A stretch of DNA of 22,772 nucleotides, taken from contig WHUX01000492.1 in NCBI GenBank assembly GCA_015179025.1, positions 1 through 22,772 of the forward strand, given 5' to 3'. The stretch comes from Terfezia claveryi. Lineage: Eukaryota; Ascomycota; Pezizomycetes; Pezizales; Pezizaceae. Each line of letters opens with the position of its first letter. Position 1 is the stretch's first letter. This document shows positions 1 to 7,849 of this stretch, one piece after another. Under the pieces are notes generated by a model, which was given only the letters and a program-made list of their open reading frames with translations, made no database searches and was not told where the DNA came from. Made by a program: the position numbers and the translations under genes.

Positions 1-1504
1 TAAAGCCTAGACCTCATCTACCTGTAACTACAGCTGTGGCTCAACCTTCATCCCGATTGCACATCTACAACTTTGACGACAGATGTCTCAAGAACCACAA
101 CCTCTCATAACCTATCCAAGGTACCTGCATCAGGGTTTCGCTCCTTAGGCTGCTAAACCAATACCCTTTATTTGTTTCTATAGACTAGCGAAAAGGCAAA
201 AATATCTGGAGAGGGTCCAGGTTCAAGCTTGGCATTAACAGGTAGAATCGTTCTGGTGTAAAAAAAAGTGATGATTGAAGTTAAGCAAAGATTTCTACTT
301 GTTTATCATGAAGCTGGTTGCACTACCCCTCGCTAGACTAGAAGTCTAGCAATTCCACCGCAATCCAACTTCAAAGCTAGACTAGGTCTAATACCCTATT
401 GGGATATGCAAGCCGTGCAAGTAGCATACATAGACCTGTTCTAGCACCTTGAATATTCCTTCACCCTTTATAGGATGTGGAATTTCCAACACTACCAATT
501 GGTAGGCGCTGAACATCCTGTTGTGTAAACCGGGAAGTAGGTTCTCCATGCCTCATCAGATAGTTCATCTTCTGGCCCTTTCACTAAATTGACTTCTACT
601 ATATTTCCACTTGTGCCTTTAGTATCCAGTGCTGAATTCTCAACCGCTAGACTCAATGGTATGTTTGTTCATTCTAATCGCGCCTTACCAAGAGTTTGAG
701 CTACAATTCTAGATGCGAAAGGTCTTGCATGCTGAGGCTACTCCCCTGGCACCCCCTCGGTCACCTTCACTTGCCACATCTACAAAAATTGTGCGAAAGG
801 CCTCTATATTGAACGTTAGAAATCCAGGAATCTGGAAAAGCAATAGTATAATTGTATATTTATTGCCCTACATATACTCCGTAGACATAGAGTTTTGTAT
901 GCCTTGCCAGCTGTAGTCTGTGTCTGTGACATTTGCACTAGAGATGGATGGTACATCATGTCCTCAGCATGCACGTGATGCGTGATGGAATGGAGCACGA
1001 AAAGACCCTGCGAGGAGTATGGAGTAGTAGTAGTATCCGTAGAACCAGATTTAGAAAGAACCAGACTATCCAAAAAGATGCGCAAAGCATAAGCGTGTAC
1101 CTATAGTAAAAATTTCTTAATTTCGAATGTGGGCCGGGGGTCTGCATAACGTAGTACCTATACTGTCAACTCTTTAATCGCTTCATGGTTAGATTACGCC
1201 CTGGTCCATACCCAAACCTCTTGATCCTAATCTCAATATGACCATAGCAGTTCCTTTCTTATTCGCGATCCATACCCCAAGCAAATCAGTTCGGAGCATT
1301 TGCCTGCCTTATTCGAATGAAGCCATAACCAGGCAGCTGCCCTGGATGTGTAATTGCAATTCGGCGATGTCCAATGCTAGTATCTTCTCATATTTGCCAA
1401 TGTTTCCTCCAGAATATCGCCGATTTTATAATAACAAACTGACAGGGACCGTTATACCTCAGTGTGGCGTGGTATGTTAAGGAGGGGCTAGTGCAAGCCA
1501 GACT
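1..1504. other. degenerate intergenic DNA, no gene recognised
   Basis: No convincing gene is seen. The best coding-like stretch is a 58-codon open run on the minus strand at about 495-668 (it includes residues GPEDELSDEAWRTYF). It has no start codon, stops at both ends and matches no family I recognise, so it may be the relic of a transposon gene. A copy of the 9-mer TACTCCGTA lies at 885-893. Fragments of the AACCAGACTA repeat family appear near 310-330 (CTGGTTGCACTA) and at 1489-1505 (TAGTGCAAGCCAGACTA). The rest is stop-rich in all frames. Confidence 0.5.
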
Positions 1505-1603
1505 ACATGTTTAAGATACAACACTATACCACTCTTCGCATGACTCTATGCAAAGGCCCCTTTTTTATGCCAGACTACAACCCTACCAGCATACCCAGCA
1601 TAC

Positions 1604-1631
1604 CCAGCAACCGTGCAAACTACCAGCAACC
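1604..1631. repeat. micro-insertion: 10 bp between CCAGCAACC repeats
   Basis: CCAGCAACC occurs at 1604-1612 and 1623-1631, around the 10-bp sequence GTGCAAACTA. The opposite arm has a single copy (complement GGTTGCTGG at 4926-4934) with no insert. The insert ends in ACTA, like the other members of the family, but lacks the CCAG part. Confidence 0.6.
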
Positions 1632-1634
1632 CAG

Positions 1635-1708
1635 ATAGCCAGCTAGTCTGGTTGCAATATAGCCAGCTAGTCTCGGCACCCGACCCTCGAGTTTGGCATA
1701 TAGCCAGC
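1635..1708. repeat. two successive micro-insertions between three ATAGCCAGC copies
   Basis: ATAGCCAGC occurs at 1635-1643, 1659-1667 and 1700-1708. The first gap holds the 15-bp TAGTCTGGTTGCAAT and the second holds 32 bp (1668-1699) that begins TAGTCTCGG. The right arm has one copy only (complement at 4914-4922) and continues directly into the same flanking sequence, so it is the unfilled site. Confidence 0.75.
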
Positions 1709-1714
1709 ATAACC

Positions 1715-1754
1715 TGTATAACCCTCTTAACGAGGGGCTAGCTACTGTATAACC
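1715..1754. repeat. micro-insertion: 22 bp between TGTATAACC repeats
   Basis: TGTATAACC occurs at 1715-1723 and 1746-1754. The 22 bp between them (1724-1745) contain TTAACGAGGGGCTAG, which resembles the sequence at 1474-1489 just before a TAGTGCAAGCCAGACTA copy. The right arm has one copy (complement at 4899-4907). Confidence 0.65.
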
Positions 1755-1778
1755 GGCACCAGCATACCCGCCCCTAAC

Positions 1779-1928
1779 TGATGATACCCTTATTACCAGC
1801 TACGGTAATAAGCTGATTAGTCATGTACGGACTAGGCAGAGCATGTAGTTTAGACAGTGATGCTCTCAGAGGAGCATCACAGAGACATACACGAGATGAG
1901 CACATTCCGACATTCCTGAGTTCCATCA
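1779..1928 (+). repeat. 5' LTR of the Copia element
   Basis: This 150-bp direct repeat is identical to 3458-3607, starts TGATGATACC and ends TTCCATCA. It contains internal short inverted repeats (TTACCAGCTACGGTAA and GATGCTCTCAGAGGAGCATC) that could fold in the RNA. Confidence 0.95.
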
Positions 1929-1942
1929 GTTATGAAGCCCTC
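1929..1942 (+). promoter_or_regulatory. candidate primer-binding site (initiator tRNA-Met half)
   Basis: Directly after the 5' LTR the sequence reads GTTATGAAGCCCTC. It resembles the complement of the anticodon arm of eukaryotic initiator tRNA-Met (GTTATGAGCCC), with one extra A. Drosophila copia and yeast Ty5 are known to prime from a cleaved initiator tRNA at this internal position. Nothing here resembles the usual TGG start that pairs with a tRNA 3' end. Confirmation needs this genome's own initiator tRNA. Confidence 0.5.
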
Positions 1943-1985
1943 TTATTGTTGCTAGAAAAGACAGACCACACCCCTTTACTACATC

Positions 1986-2740
1986 ATGGATGAGCTTCCT
2001 ACAAAGTTCGATCGGGCTCTGCCACTGTCCCACTATTAGATGGAAGCAACTATCCATCATGGAAGAAAACGATGAGGATTCTGCTGATGAAAGTTGGCGT
2101 ATTATCATTAGTAGACGAACCACGACCTGCTCATGCTACTGGACGTTGGGAAAAGTGTGATAGATGGACTTTCTCAGAGATTTTCTTCAGCTGCGGACCA
2201 GAACAACAATTATGCATCGAAGAAGACATGTCAGCTAAGGAAGCATGGGATACCCTGGCAGACCTTTACCAATCGGCGTCACTGGGGAACATATTCAGAC
2301 TCACATCTGAATTCAATATGAAAAAACAATTGCCCAACCAGCAAGCCATCCAATTATTACCTCCGTATGCACGGCAGCTGCAGAACTTAGATACCTGGGT
2401 GAAGACCTAAGCGATCAAAAATAAAATGGCAGATTCTGGCAATCTACTACCAGAATATGATGCATTGGTCACCACCTTATCCAACATCGATGTCCCAACA
2501 AAGCCTATGACGGTAGCGGCCATAAAAGAAGCTATCCTGAGAGAAGAACGGCAAATCTTACTCAAAAAGGACACCAAACAACCACTTACACCTATTCCTC
2601 CGAATATTATTCCTCCCAATATAGGTACGTCAACATCATTCGTTACTCAACATAATAACGACAAATGCTCTACCTGTGGTCGAAAGGTCGTTGCACAATC
2701 TCTTACGTGCCGACACGAGAAATGGTTGCCGATGCACTAA
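1986..2740 (+). pseudogene. Copia Gag (UBN2-type) remnant
   Basis: The reading begins at ATG 1986 (MDELPTKF) and needs a frame change near 2020-2036 to reach LLDGSNYPSWKKTMR, the typical opening of a Copia Gag. The same frame then carries the UBN2-like segment with SAKEAWDTLADLYQSAS (about 2230-2290). A TAA at 2408-2410 interrupts it, after which the frame resumes with ADSGNLLPEYDALVTTLSN. It ends in the first half of a zinc knuckle (CSTCGRK, about 2665-2685), exactly where the element-wide deletion begins. The product would be a structural, RNA-binding capsid protein. The frameshift and stop mean that this copy makes no full Gag. Confidence 0.85.
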
Positions 2741-2943
2741 CAAAGGCACTGCCTCGAGAACGTCATGAGAAGCTGACAAGGCAAATGAGCCTGCAATTTG
2801 GAACGGAAGAAGCGAAAAGATGCAATCAATGCCTCCAAGCCTTTACCACACGAAATGCCTTATACCGACACTTAAGTGTTGAGAAACACTATTGTGATGA
2901 GAACACACCTTCTATATCAATGATAAGCCTCGCTAATGAATAA
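2665..2943 (+). pseudogene. Copia RNase H C-terminus plus C2H2-like finger
   Basis: The 3' end of Pol survives. Residues TISYVPTREMVADALTKALP (about 2692-2751) are the conserved end of Copia-type RNase H, normally the last domain of the polyprotein. About 25 residues later the frame encodes a single zinc-finger-like motif, CNQCLQAF, followed by 9 residues and H-x5-H (C-x2-C-x12-H-x5-H), and stops at TAA 2941-2943. The junction with Gag at about 2680-2690 is out of frame, so no Gag-RNase H fusion can be made directly. The extra finger after RNase H is uncommon in well-known Copia elements. Confidence 0.8.
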
Positions 2944-2960
2944 ACTCGGTAGGCATACAC

Positions 2961-3251
2961 CCACTCATTGTGGTATACAAATCCACTCATTGTGGTTATC
3001 CACTCATTGTGGCATACATAATAATGACTCACGAATTAGATCATTTCTATTTCTCCTATGAGTACATATATCCACTCATTGTGGTATACAGCGGATTAGA
3101 TCATTTCTGATCCTGAGGGTACATATATCCACTCATTGTGGTATACATGATAACAACCCACGCTGACATCCTAATATTGGGACCAGACATCCTGGCAGCG
3201 AAGTACATATATACACCCACTCATTGTGGTATACAAATCCACTCATTGTGG
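2961..3251 (+). repeat. seven copies of CCACTCATTGTGG in the Copia 3' region
   Basis: The 13-mer CCACTCATTGTGG (a CCAC/GTGG stem with a TCATT loop) occurs at 2961, 2983, 3000, 3072, 3129, 3217 and 3239. It is usually followed by TATACA and sits in longer, partly repeated blocks containing AGATCATTTCT and GTACATATA. Spacing is irregular (17-88 bp). The array lies between the Pol stop codon and the polypurine tract, in the transcribed untranslated part of the element. Confidence 0.9.
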
Positions 3252-3449
3252 TAGCATACATGATAATGGCTTATGCTGACATCTCTATAGAACATTCTTA
3301 TCCTACAACGACGTACATCGGAGATGGAGAGTTAATAGATATTGATTTTTTTGTGTGTTTATGCTTTATTATATTGCGCGCACTATTCTATGTTGCCTAG
3401 CTTGAGGGGAGGACCCACTGTGTGCGCGCTCACCTGTACTGCCTAGTTC

Positions 3450-3457
3450 GAGGGAGG
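3450..3457 (+). promoter_or_regulatory. polypurine tract of the Copia element
   Basis: GAGGGAGG abuts the start of the 3' LTR, the expected place for the plus-strand primer. A similar block (GAGGGGAGGA, about 3402-3411) follows a related sequence (TGCCTAG) about 50 bp upstream, so the tract region looks duplicated. Confidence 0.75.
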
Positions 3458-3607
3458 TGATGATACCCTTATTACCAGCTACGGTAATAAGCTGATTAGT
3501 CATGTACGGACTAGGCAGAGCATGTAGTTTAGACAGTGATGCTCTCAGAGGAGCATCACAGAGACATACACGAGATGAGCACATTCCGACATTCCTGAGT
3601 TCCATCA
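3458..3607 (+). repeat. 3' LTR of the Copia element
   Basis: This copy is identical in my reading to the 5' LTR (1779-1928), is preceded by the purine tract and is followed by the target duplication CTAAC. Confidence 0.95.
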
Positions 3608-4093
3608 CTAACCAGACTAACCCGCCCCCTTGTGCCAACCAGACTAACCCGCCCCCTAGTCTGGCTTGCACTAGCCCAGGAGCATACCCGCGCCCATCCC
3701 AGCACACTACGCAGCATACTCAAATTATCGCGCGCATAGCATAGCATACGCAGCATACCCAGCATATCCTACCCGGCATACTCTACACACTCCTTTTCCT
3801 CTACGCGATGTGATATCTCTCAGTGCTCCTGTAGTAGACTTGTGCTTCAGGGGTCCGCTAAATCTGTTCACGCTCCTATGCTTTACATTACGCGCTCCTA
3901 TAGCTATACCAGTACCTAGACTTCATGCGCTTCCCTAGACCTGTTCCTATAGCTAATATACCATGTATAATTGCTCCCTTACTCTATCCACTCCTATGCC
4001 TAGGGAGGCATGCTTTAATTTACATGCTGCTATAGTTATCCGTTGGTTTGATACGCTTTATAGTTACAATCCTGGTTCAGGGTAACTGGTGTT

Positions 4094-4489
4094 TCCCTAT
4101 TTCATGCGGCTGCTCCTATGGCATTTGGTATCTTTAATTATGATGTCTAAACTACTGTAATTTATTATTTTCGTATAGTTTGTGGGTGCAAGGTGTCAGA
4201 TTAAACCTATGCACAGTGTTGAATGAACTTCATAGTGAGATATTACCATAATACCATACTCCGCGAATAAAAATCACTAGAAGTACAAGTTGTGTTAATA
4301 CTAACACAGAGAGCACATACATGATAATTAGCCGAAAGAGAAAGTATTTAGAAGAATCATCTCTAGAAGAGGGTTAGTGCAACCAGACTAGTACAGAGTA
4401 TATTCTACTATAATAGGCAATCTATCGCGGGGAACACAACTACCTACCGGCAGCGCATGCCTGGTCATAAGCCAAGAGCCACAGACCTG
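4094..4489. other. loop between the inverted-repeat arms
   Basis: AT-rich sequence without a credible gene. It contains TTAGTGCAACCAGACTA at about 4368-4384, a full-length member of the micro-insertion motif without a clear target duplication, and a short hairpin TGTGTTA/TAACACA at about 4292-4309. Confidence 0.5.
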
Positions 4490-5099
4490 AGCGAAGATTA
4501 CCCTGAAGCGCGATTGTAGCTACGGAACCGCATCAAACCAACGGATAGCTATAGCAGCACGTAATTTAAAGCATGCCTCCCTAGGTATAGGAGTGTATAG
4601 AGTAAGAGAACAATCATACATGGTATATTAGCTATAGAAACAGGTCTAGGGAAGCGCATGAAGTCTAGGTACTGGTATAGCTATAGGAGTGCGTAATGTA
4701 AAGCATAGGAACGTGAACAGATGTAGCGGACCCCCCCCGAAGCACCAGTCTACAGGAGCACTGAGAGATATCACATCGCGTAGAGAAAAAGGGGCGTGTA
4801 GGGTAGGGTATGCCGGGTATGCTGCGTATGCTATGCGCGCGATGTGCTGGGTAATTTGATTATGCTGTGTAGTGTGCTGGGGCGGGTATGCTGGTGCCGG
4901 TTATACAGGTTATGCTGGCTATCAGGGTTGCTGGGTATGCTGTAGGGTATGTTGGACGCATGTTAGTCTGGCATAAAAAAGGAGCTTTTGCATATAGTCA
5001 TGCCAAGCAGCGAGGGTGTTGGGTCTAGTAGAAGAGTGGAACTCTGTATCGTCTGGTTGCACTAAACTCTGTACGGAGTATATTGTATCTTAAACATGT
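4490..5099. repeat. right arm of inverted repeat
   Basis: Reverse complement of the left arm. It lacks most of the small insertions of the left arm and so serves as a reference for the empty sites. It carries its own micro-insertion at 5040-5073 and an extra stretch near 5010-5030 that the left arm lacks. Confidence 0.85.
5040..5073. repeat. micro-insertion: 16 bp between AACTCTGTA repeats
   Basis: AACTCTGTA occurs at 5040-5048 and 5065-5073, around TCGTCTGGTTGCACTA (5049-5064), the complement of TAGTGCAACCAGACGA. The 9-bp repeats are perfect. TACGGAGTA follows at once (5072-5080). Confidence 0.75.
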
Positions 5100-5800
5100 T
5101 CCAAAGGGCATTTTTGCTGTAGTCCGTGTTACCCGGAGGGCATTATTAAAGGTTTTCTCGTCTGTAAACTGACAAGGCTCCTTGCACTAGCCCTTACGAA
5201 AGTAGTTTTAGACCTACCGGTAAGTTCCGAGTGCAACCAGGCTTAGTTCCGGCAACGGTTGGCCGCGGGAGGCAGGACTAGCGTAAGGTACTAGAGGGAT
5301 TTAGCTAGCTTATCTTGTTATTGTTAGGTCTATCGTTACTAAGCAAATATATACCGCGGGAAAAGGTAGCGAAGAGGTTTACTGTAGCACCATCGAACCT
5401 TCATTGCCCTATGGCGGCAACCACAGCGACAGCAGCAGCGGTGCTTCGCCCATTTTGATACGCAATACATTTAAGATATCTGCGCGAAAGGCAGACAAGC
5501 TTGACTTTGTCTTCATGTGAAAGTATGTTCGGATGCTTGATATCGATGATTGTTAAGTGGTAATTTGGGCTTGTTCGACAGTACTAGCTGTAACGGTGTA
5601 AGGAAGATTTTGATCAAAAGAAGCCATATCTCAAAATTTAATGTATTGTGATAACTATACAAGGCTGGGGAGTGAGTGGAAGATGGTAGTCTTGAGGTTT
5701 ATGTAGACCTCAAGGTTAGGGCTTTTTTTTTTAATTTACTAACAAATGGTTGCTATGGTAACCTCGGAAGTTGTCGGCTTACATGGCAACTTAGACTTCG
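5100..5800. other. intergenic, no gene recognised
   Basis: No ORF of interest on either strand. At 5161-5177 the 17-mer TCTGTAAACTGACAAGG is shared with 13209-13225. At 5221-5251, TAAGTTCCG and TTAGTTCCG (8 of 9 matching) flank AGTGCAACCAGGC, a probable decayed micro-insertion. A run of T lies at about 5724-5733. Confidence 0.5.
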
Positions 5801-6860
5801 ACTACGTAGGTACCGGTACTTGTAACAGGCGTGCTTGCTACTACCCTGCTCCCAAGACCTCTGGCAGTGCAGGATAAAGCCATGTGCTTTCCGGTTTCCC
5901 GACCTATCTCACAAAATCTTCTAGGATATGTCTCAGATTCCCTTTCCCGGTCATGCATTGCGTGTAGTTTTCCTGTTCCACTTTAAGACCTCTCCATACC
6001 CCGTTCTACCACCTTCCTGCTCGCCTGTCTCTCCTATTCCATGCTGCTTGACTCTCAATGATTTCGCCTTTGTATTCTACACCAAGGAGAGCGCCGACAT
6101 GGAATAAAAAAGCCTTTGGGTTAAAATCCGTGAACTCTTAAAGATGAGATTGGGAAAATATTGTACTAGTGCTATTGCTACAAGTACTACCTACATTCCA
6201 CGTGCTACATTCTTAGCCCGCTATAGCTAATGTTGCTGCCGCTGCCAATGATGTCGCACTTAACATAACAATTAGAACTTGCAGCAGATAGTTTGCGAAA
6301 TCCCTCTAAAAATACTTTGTAGCTGCATTATTTGAGTCCGTCAAGATGAGAACCTGTCGAGCCGCTACCCTGTCCCTGTGCCAACCAGACTACCTGTCCC
6401 AGCAATCTCTCCATCCCAGACGGTCGCTACCACTGCAAACCATCCCCCGCCTACTCCTCCCATCTCTAGCTTACTGCCATCGGTGTAGAAAAACGGGCAA
6501 CCATATTGATTCTCAATATCATCAATCCTCTTTTGACGATTTCTCATCCAACCGGAGGGTCAACGACTGGGGTTTCTAATAAGTCCTGACGGCATCGTCC
6601 CCCTAGACTGAGCTCACCCTGCCTCTGCCTCAAAATATCTCCTCCGTATTTGGTACAACCTCCCCCTCTTGGTATTATTGTCTCCGAGGAGGGTCTCCCC
6701 AATCGCCAATGGATCCCTCATCATCTTGATCGGCAGCCTCGCTTGTGCGGCTTCAATAGCTAGGCGTGGTGGTTCCACTCCTGCAATCTGGCTGACCAAC
6801 TCCCTTCTCGCTCCTCTTGTCGCTCCGGTGCATTTTCGCAGAGCCTGGTATTATTGTTGA
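5800..6860 (-). pseudogene. Tad1-type LINE ORF2 tail (RT end, RNase H, terminal zinc motif)
   Basis: On the minus strand, about 6850-6614 encodes ALRKCTGA followed by SQIAGVEPPRLAIEAAQARL, the stretch found after the reverse transcriptase in fungal Tad/I-type LINEs. About 6547-6365 encodes FYTDGSKLEMGGVG, where the Asp of TDGS is a typical RNase H catalytic residue. About 5965-5835 encodes FCEIGRETGKHMALSC, which resembles the cysteine/histidine motif near the end of these proteins. The segments lie in different frames with stops between them, so this is a dead fragment. The endonuclease and most of the RT are absent. A 24-bp micro-insertion (16 bp plus its 8-bp duplication) lies inside the RNase H part and keeps the frame. 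Confidence 0.75.
6369..6400. repeat. micro-insertion: 16 bp between CCTGTCCC repeats in LINE RNase H
   Basis: CCTGTCCC occurs at 6369-6376 and 6393-6400, around TGTGCCAACCAGACTA. The host is the RNase H coding remnant, so the insertion came after the LINE arrived. Confidence 0.7.
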
Positions 6861-7037
6861 ACGAATGGATATCCGGTGGTGTCACAGGCCCTGTCATTGG
6901 TCAGGCACAACTTCAATTGTCCAGGGTGATTGTCTCACAAGACCTACGTCGTTGTTTTATGAGCGAAACTAAATATAATTACCCGTATCTTTAGTAATTG
7001 AACGACCCAAGTCATGCAAGGTACGATACCGATATGC

Positions 7038-7178
7038 CTACTCGTTACCACGATGAATTGTTTGCACGCTGCATGCAAGCTGCACACCTGGCTGGGTTGG
7101 GGTATGGAGTTCAAGTGGCCTATGGGATTTAGTAATTCAATTCATCAGCGTGCAACAATTCATCGTGGTAACGAGTAG
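7038..7178. repeat. 141-bp inverted-repeat element (MITE-like)
   Basis: The arms 7038-7071 and 7146-7178 are reverse complements over about 33 bp (starting CTACTCGTTACCACGATGAA), with one extra T in the left arm. The middle is about 74 bp. No clear target duplication is seen, so it may be a MITE remnant or a simple hairpin. Confidence 0.65.
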
Positions 7179-7849
7179 CTAACAATTATTGCACATATGA
7201 ATACAGAATGCAAGGCCCTCAAAGAGCAACAGCCTGTTTGCGTTGGAAAGCGGCTGCACTGGGGCAATGAGATCATGGCCAGCGTCGGCCCGCTGTGCAT
7301 CACTTGGCTCCTACCCGTTGGGAATTGAACTGTCGCTTTGAGCCAACGCTGGCTTATCCGGCAACTTGAATCGACTTACTGTACAGAGCTCTCCAAGGCA
7401 TAAGTAGCCAGTAGTGGCTAGGAGGTATCTATCCGTGAGGTGGTGTGGCCTGACTTCTTAATTTCTACCCCCTTTTGACAGAGGATCAGGAAAATTTTCA
7501 GTACCGGTATCTCCAGTAATTTTATTTGCACAGCTCAGTTCAGCCTGACTACTCTCGCAAAGGAAATTTGCAGACAAAATCATATGCTTCTACGCGATTG
7601 ACTCGGTCTGTTAGTACGGATTAGCGTTGTACGGACCCGGATTCCTTCAATTGCTAGGCTCGTGTGCAGCCTATCGTGGTGCTGTAACTGTATGCCTTCA
7701 TGACCTCGCTTTTTTATAACTAGCCCAGATACCCAGTTGCGCTGTGACTTAGGAGTATCAAACATTGTCCAAAATTCGATGCACCGAAGTCCATTGCTCA
7801 TTCATAATTGAGTTTGCCAGTTGATTCTTTCTTGTTTTCAGGTTCCATA
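7179..7849. other. intergenic, upstream of the F-box-like gene
   Basis: No gene is recognised. A minus-strand open frame at 7580-7801 has no family signature. The last 50 bp before 7850 are T-rich and contain a good 3' splice-site look-alike (TTGTTTTCAG, ending at 7841), so an untranslated upstream exon is possible. Confidence 0.4.

Larger units (their letters stand above)
1779..3607 (+). mobile_element. internally deleted Ty1/Copia LTR retrotransposon
   Basis: A 1,829-bp element is bounded by two LTRs that read as identical over 150 bp and flanked by the 5-bp direct repeat CTAAC (1774-1778 and 3608-3612). The LTRs begin TG and end CA, with short inverted ends TGATG/CATCA. Inside are a Gag-type coding region, a junction, the last part of a Copia reverse transcriptase/RNase H reading frame, a repeat-rich 3' region and a polypurine tract. 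Protease, integrase and nearly all of the reverse transcriptase are missing, so the element could only have moved with proteins supplied by a complete relative. Identical LTRs indicate recent insertion. Confidence 0.93.
1766..3694. repeat. serial micro-insertions at ACCCGCCCC (interrupted by Copia)
   Basis: If the Copia element and its duplicated CTAAC are removed, four copies of a 9-mer follow each other: ACCCGCCCC at 1766-1774, 3620-3628 and 3647-3655, then ACCCGCGCC at 3686-3694. They are separated by TAACCAGACTA (11 bp), CTTGTGCCAACCAGACTA (18 bp, 3629-3646) and a 30-bp insert (3656-3685) that holds TAGTCTGGCTTGCACTA. The right arm has a single ACCCGCCCC (complement at 4879-4887). The last step is less certain, because AGCAT before the 9-mer is repeated as well. 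Confidence 0.7.
1505..4093. repeat. left arm of inverted repeat (interrupted 1779-3607)
   Basis: The left arm pairs with 4490-5099. The clearest collinear part is 3795-4060, which starts with CTCTACGCGATGTGATATC and matches the reverse complement of about 4527-4785 with scattered substitutions. The arm carries several extra small insertions flanked by 9-bp repeats, annotated separately, and the LTR retrotransposon. Confidence 0.85.
1505..5099. mobile_element. long-inverted-repeat (foldback-like) element, split by a Copia insertion
   Basis: The sequence from 1505 (ACATGTTTAAGATACAA) inward is repeated in reverse complement ending at 5099, and the match continues to about 4093 on the left and 4490 on the right. 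After removing the Copia element (1779-3607) the unit is about 1.8 kb with arms near 600 bp and a loop of about 400 bp. No ORF of note and no recognisable transposase remain. I see no convincing target duplication at the outer ends, so the exact boundaries and the superfamily are open. Small insertions that are present in one arm and absent from the other show that the arms have evolved separately. Confidence 0.75.

Noticed and set aside
1238..1480. 80-residue plus ORF
   Set aside because: No recognisable domain and no splice or regulatory context; it ends at the repeat border.
2961..3251. CRISPR-like array
   Set aside because: The repeated 13-mer has irregular spacing and related spacers, and it lies inside a eukaryotic LTR retrotransposon.
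1505..5099. assignment of the first long-arm element to Mutator-like elements
   Set aside because: No 8-11-bp duplication is found at the arm ends and no transposase fragment lies inside.
7280..7345. possible tRNA-like T-arm on the minus strand (AGTTCAATTCCC)
   Set aside because: The flanking bases do not form a T stem, and no acceptor or anticodon arm can be folded.
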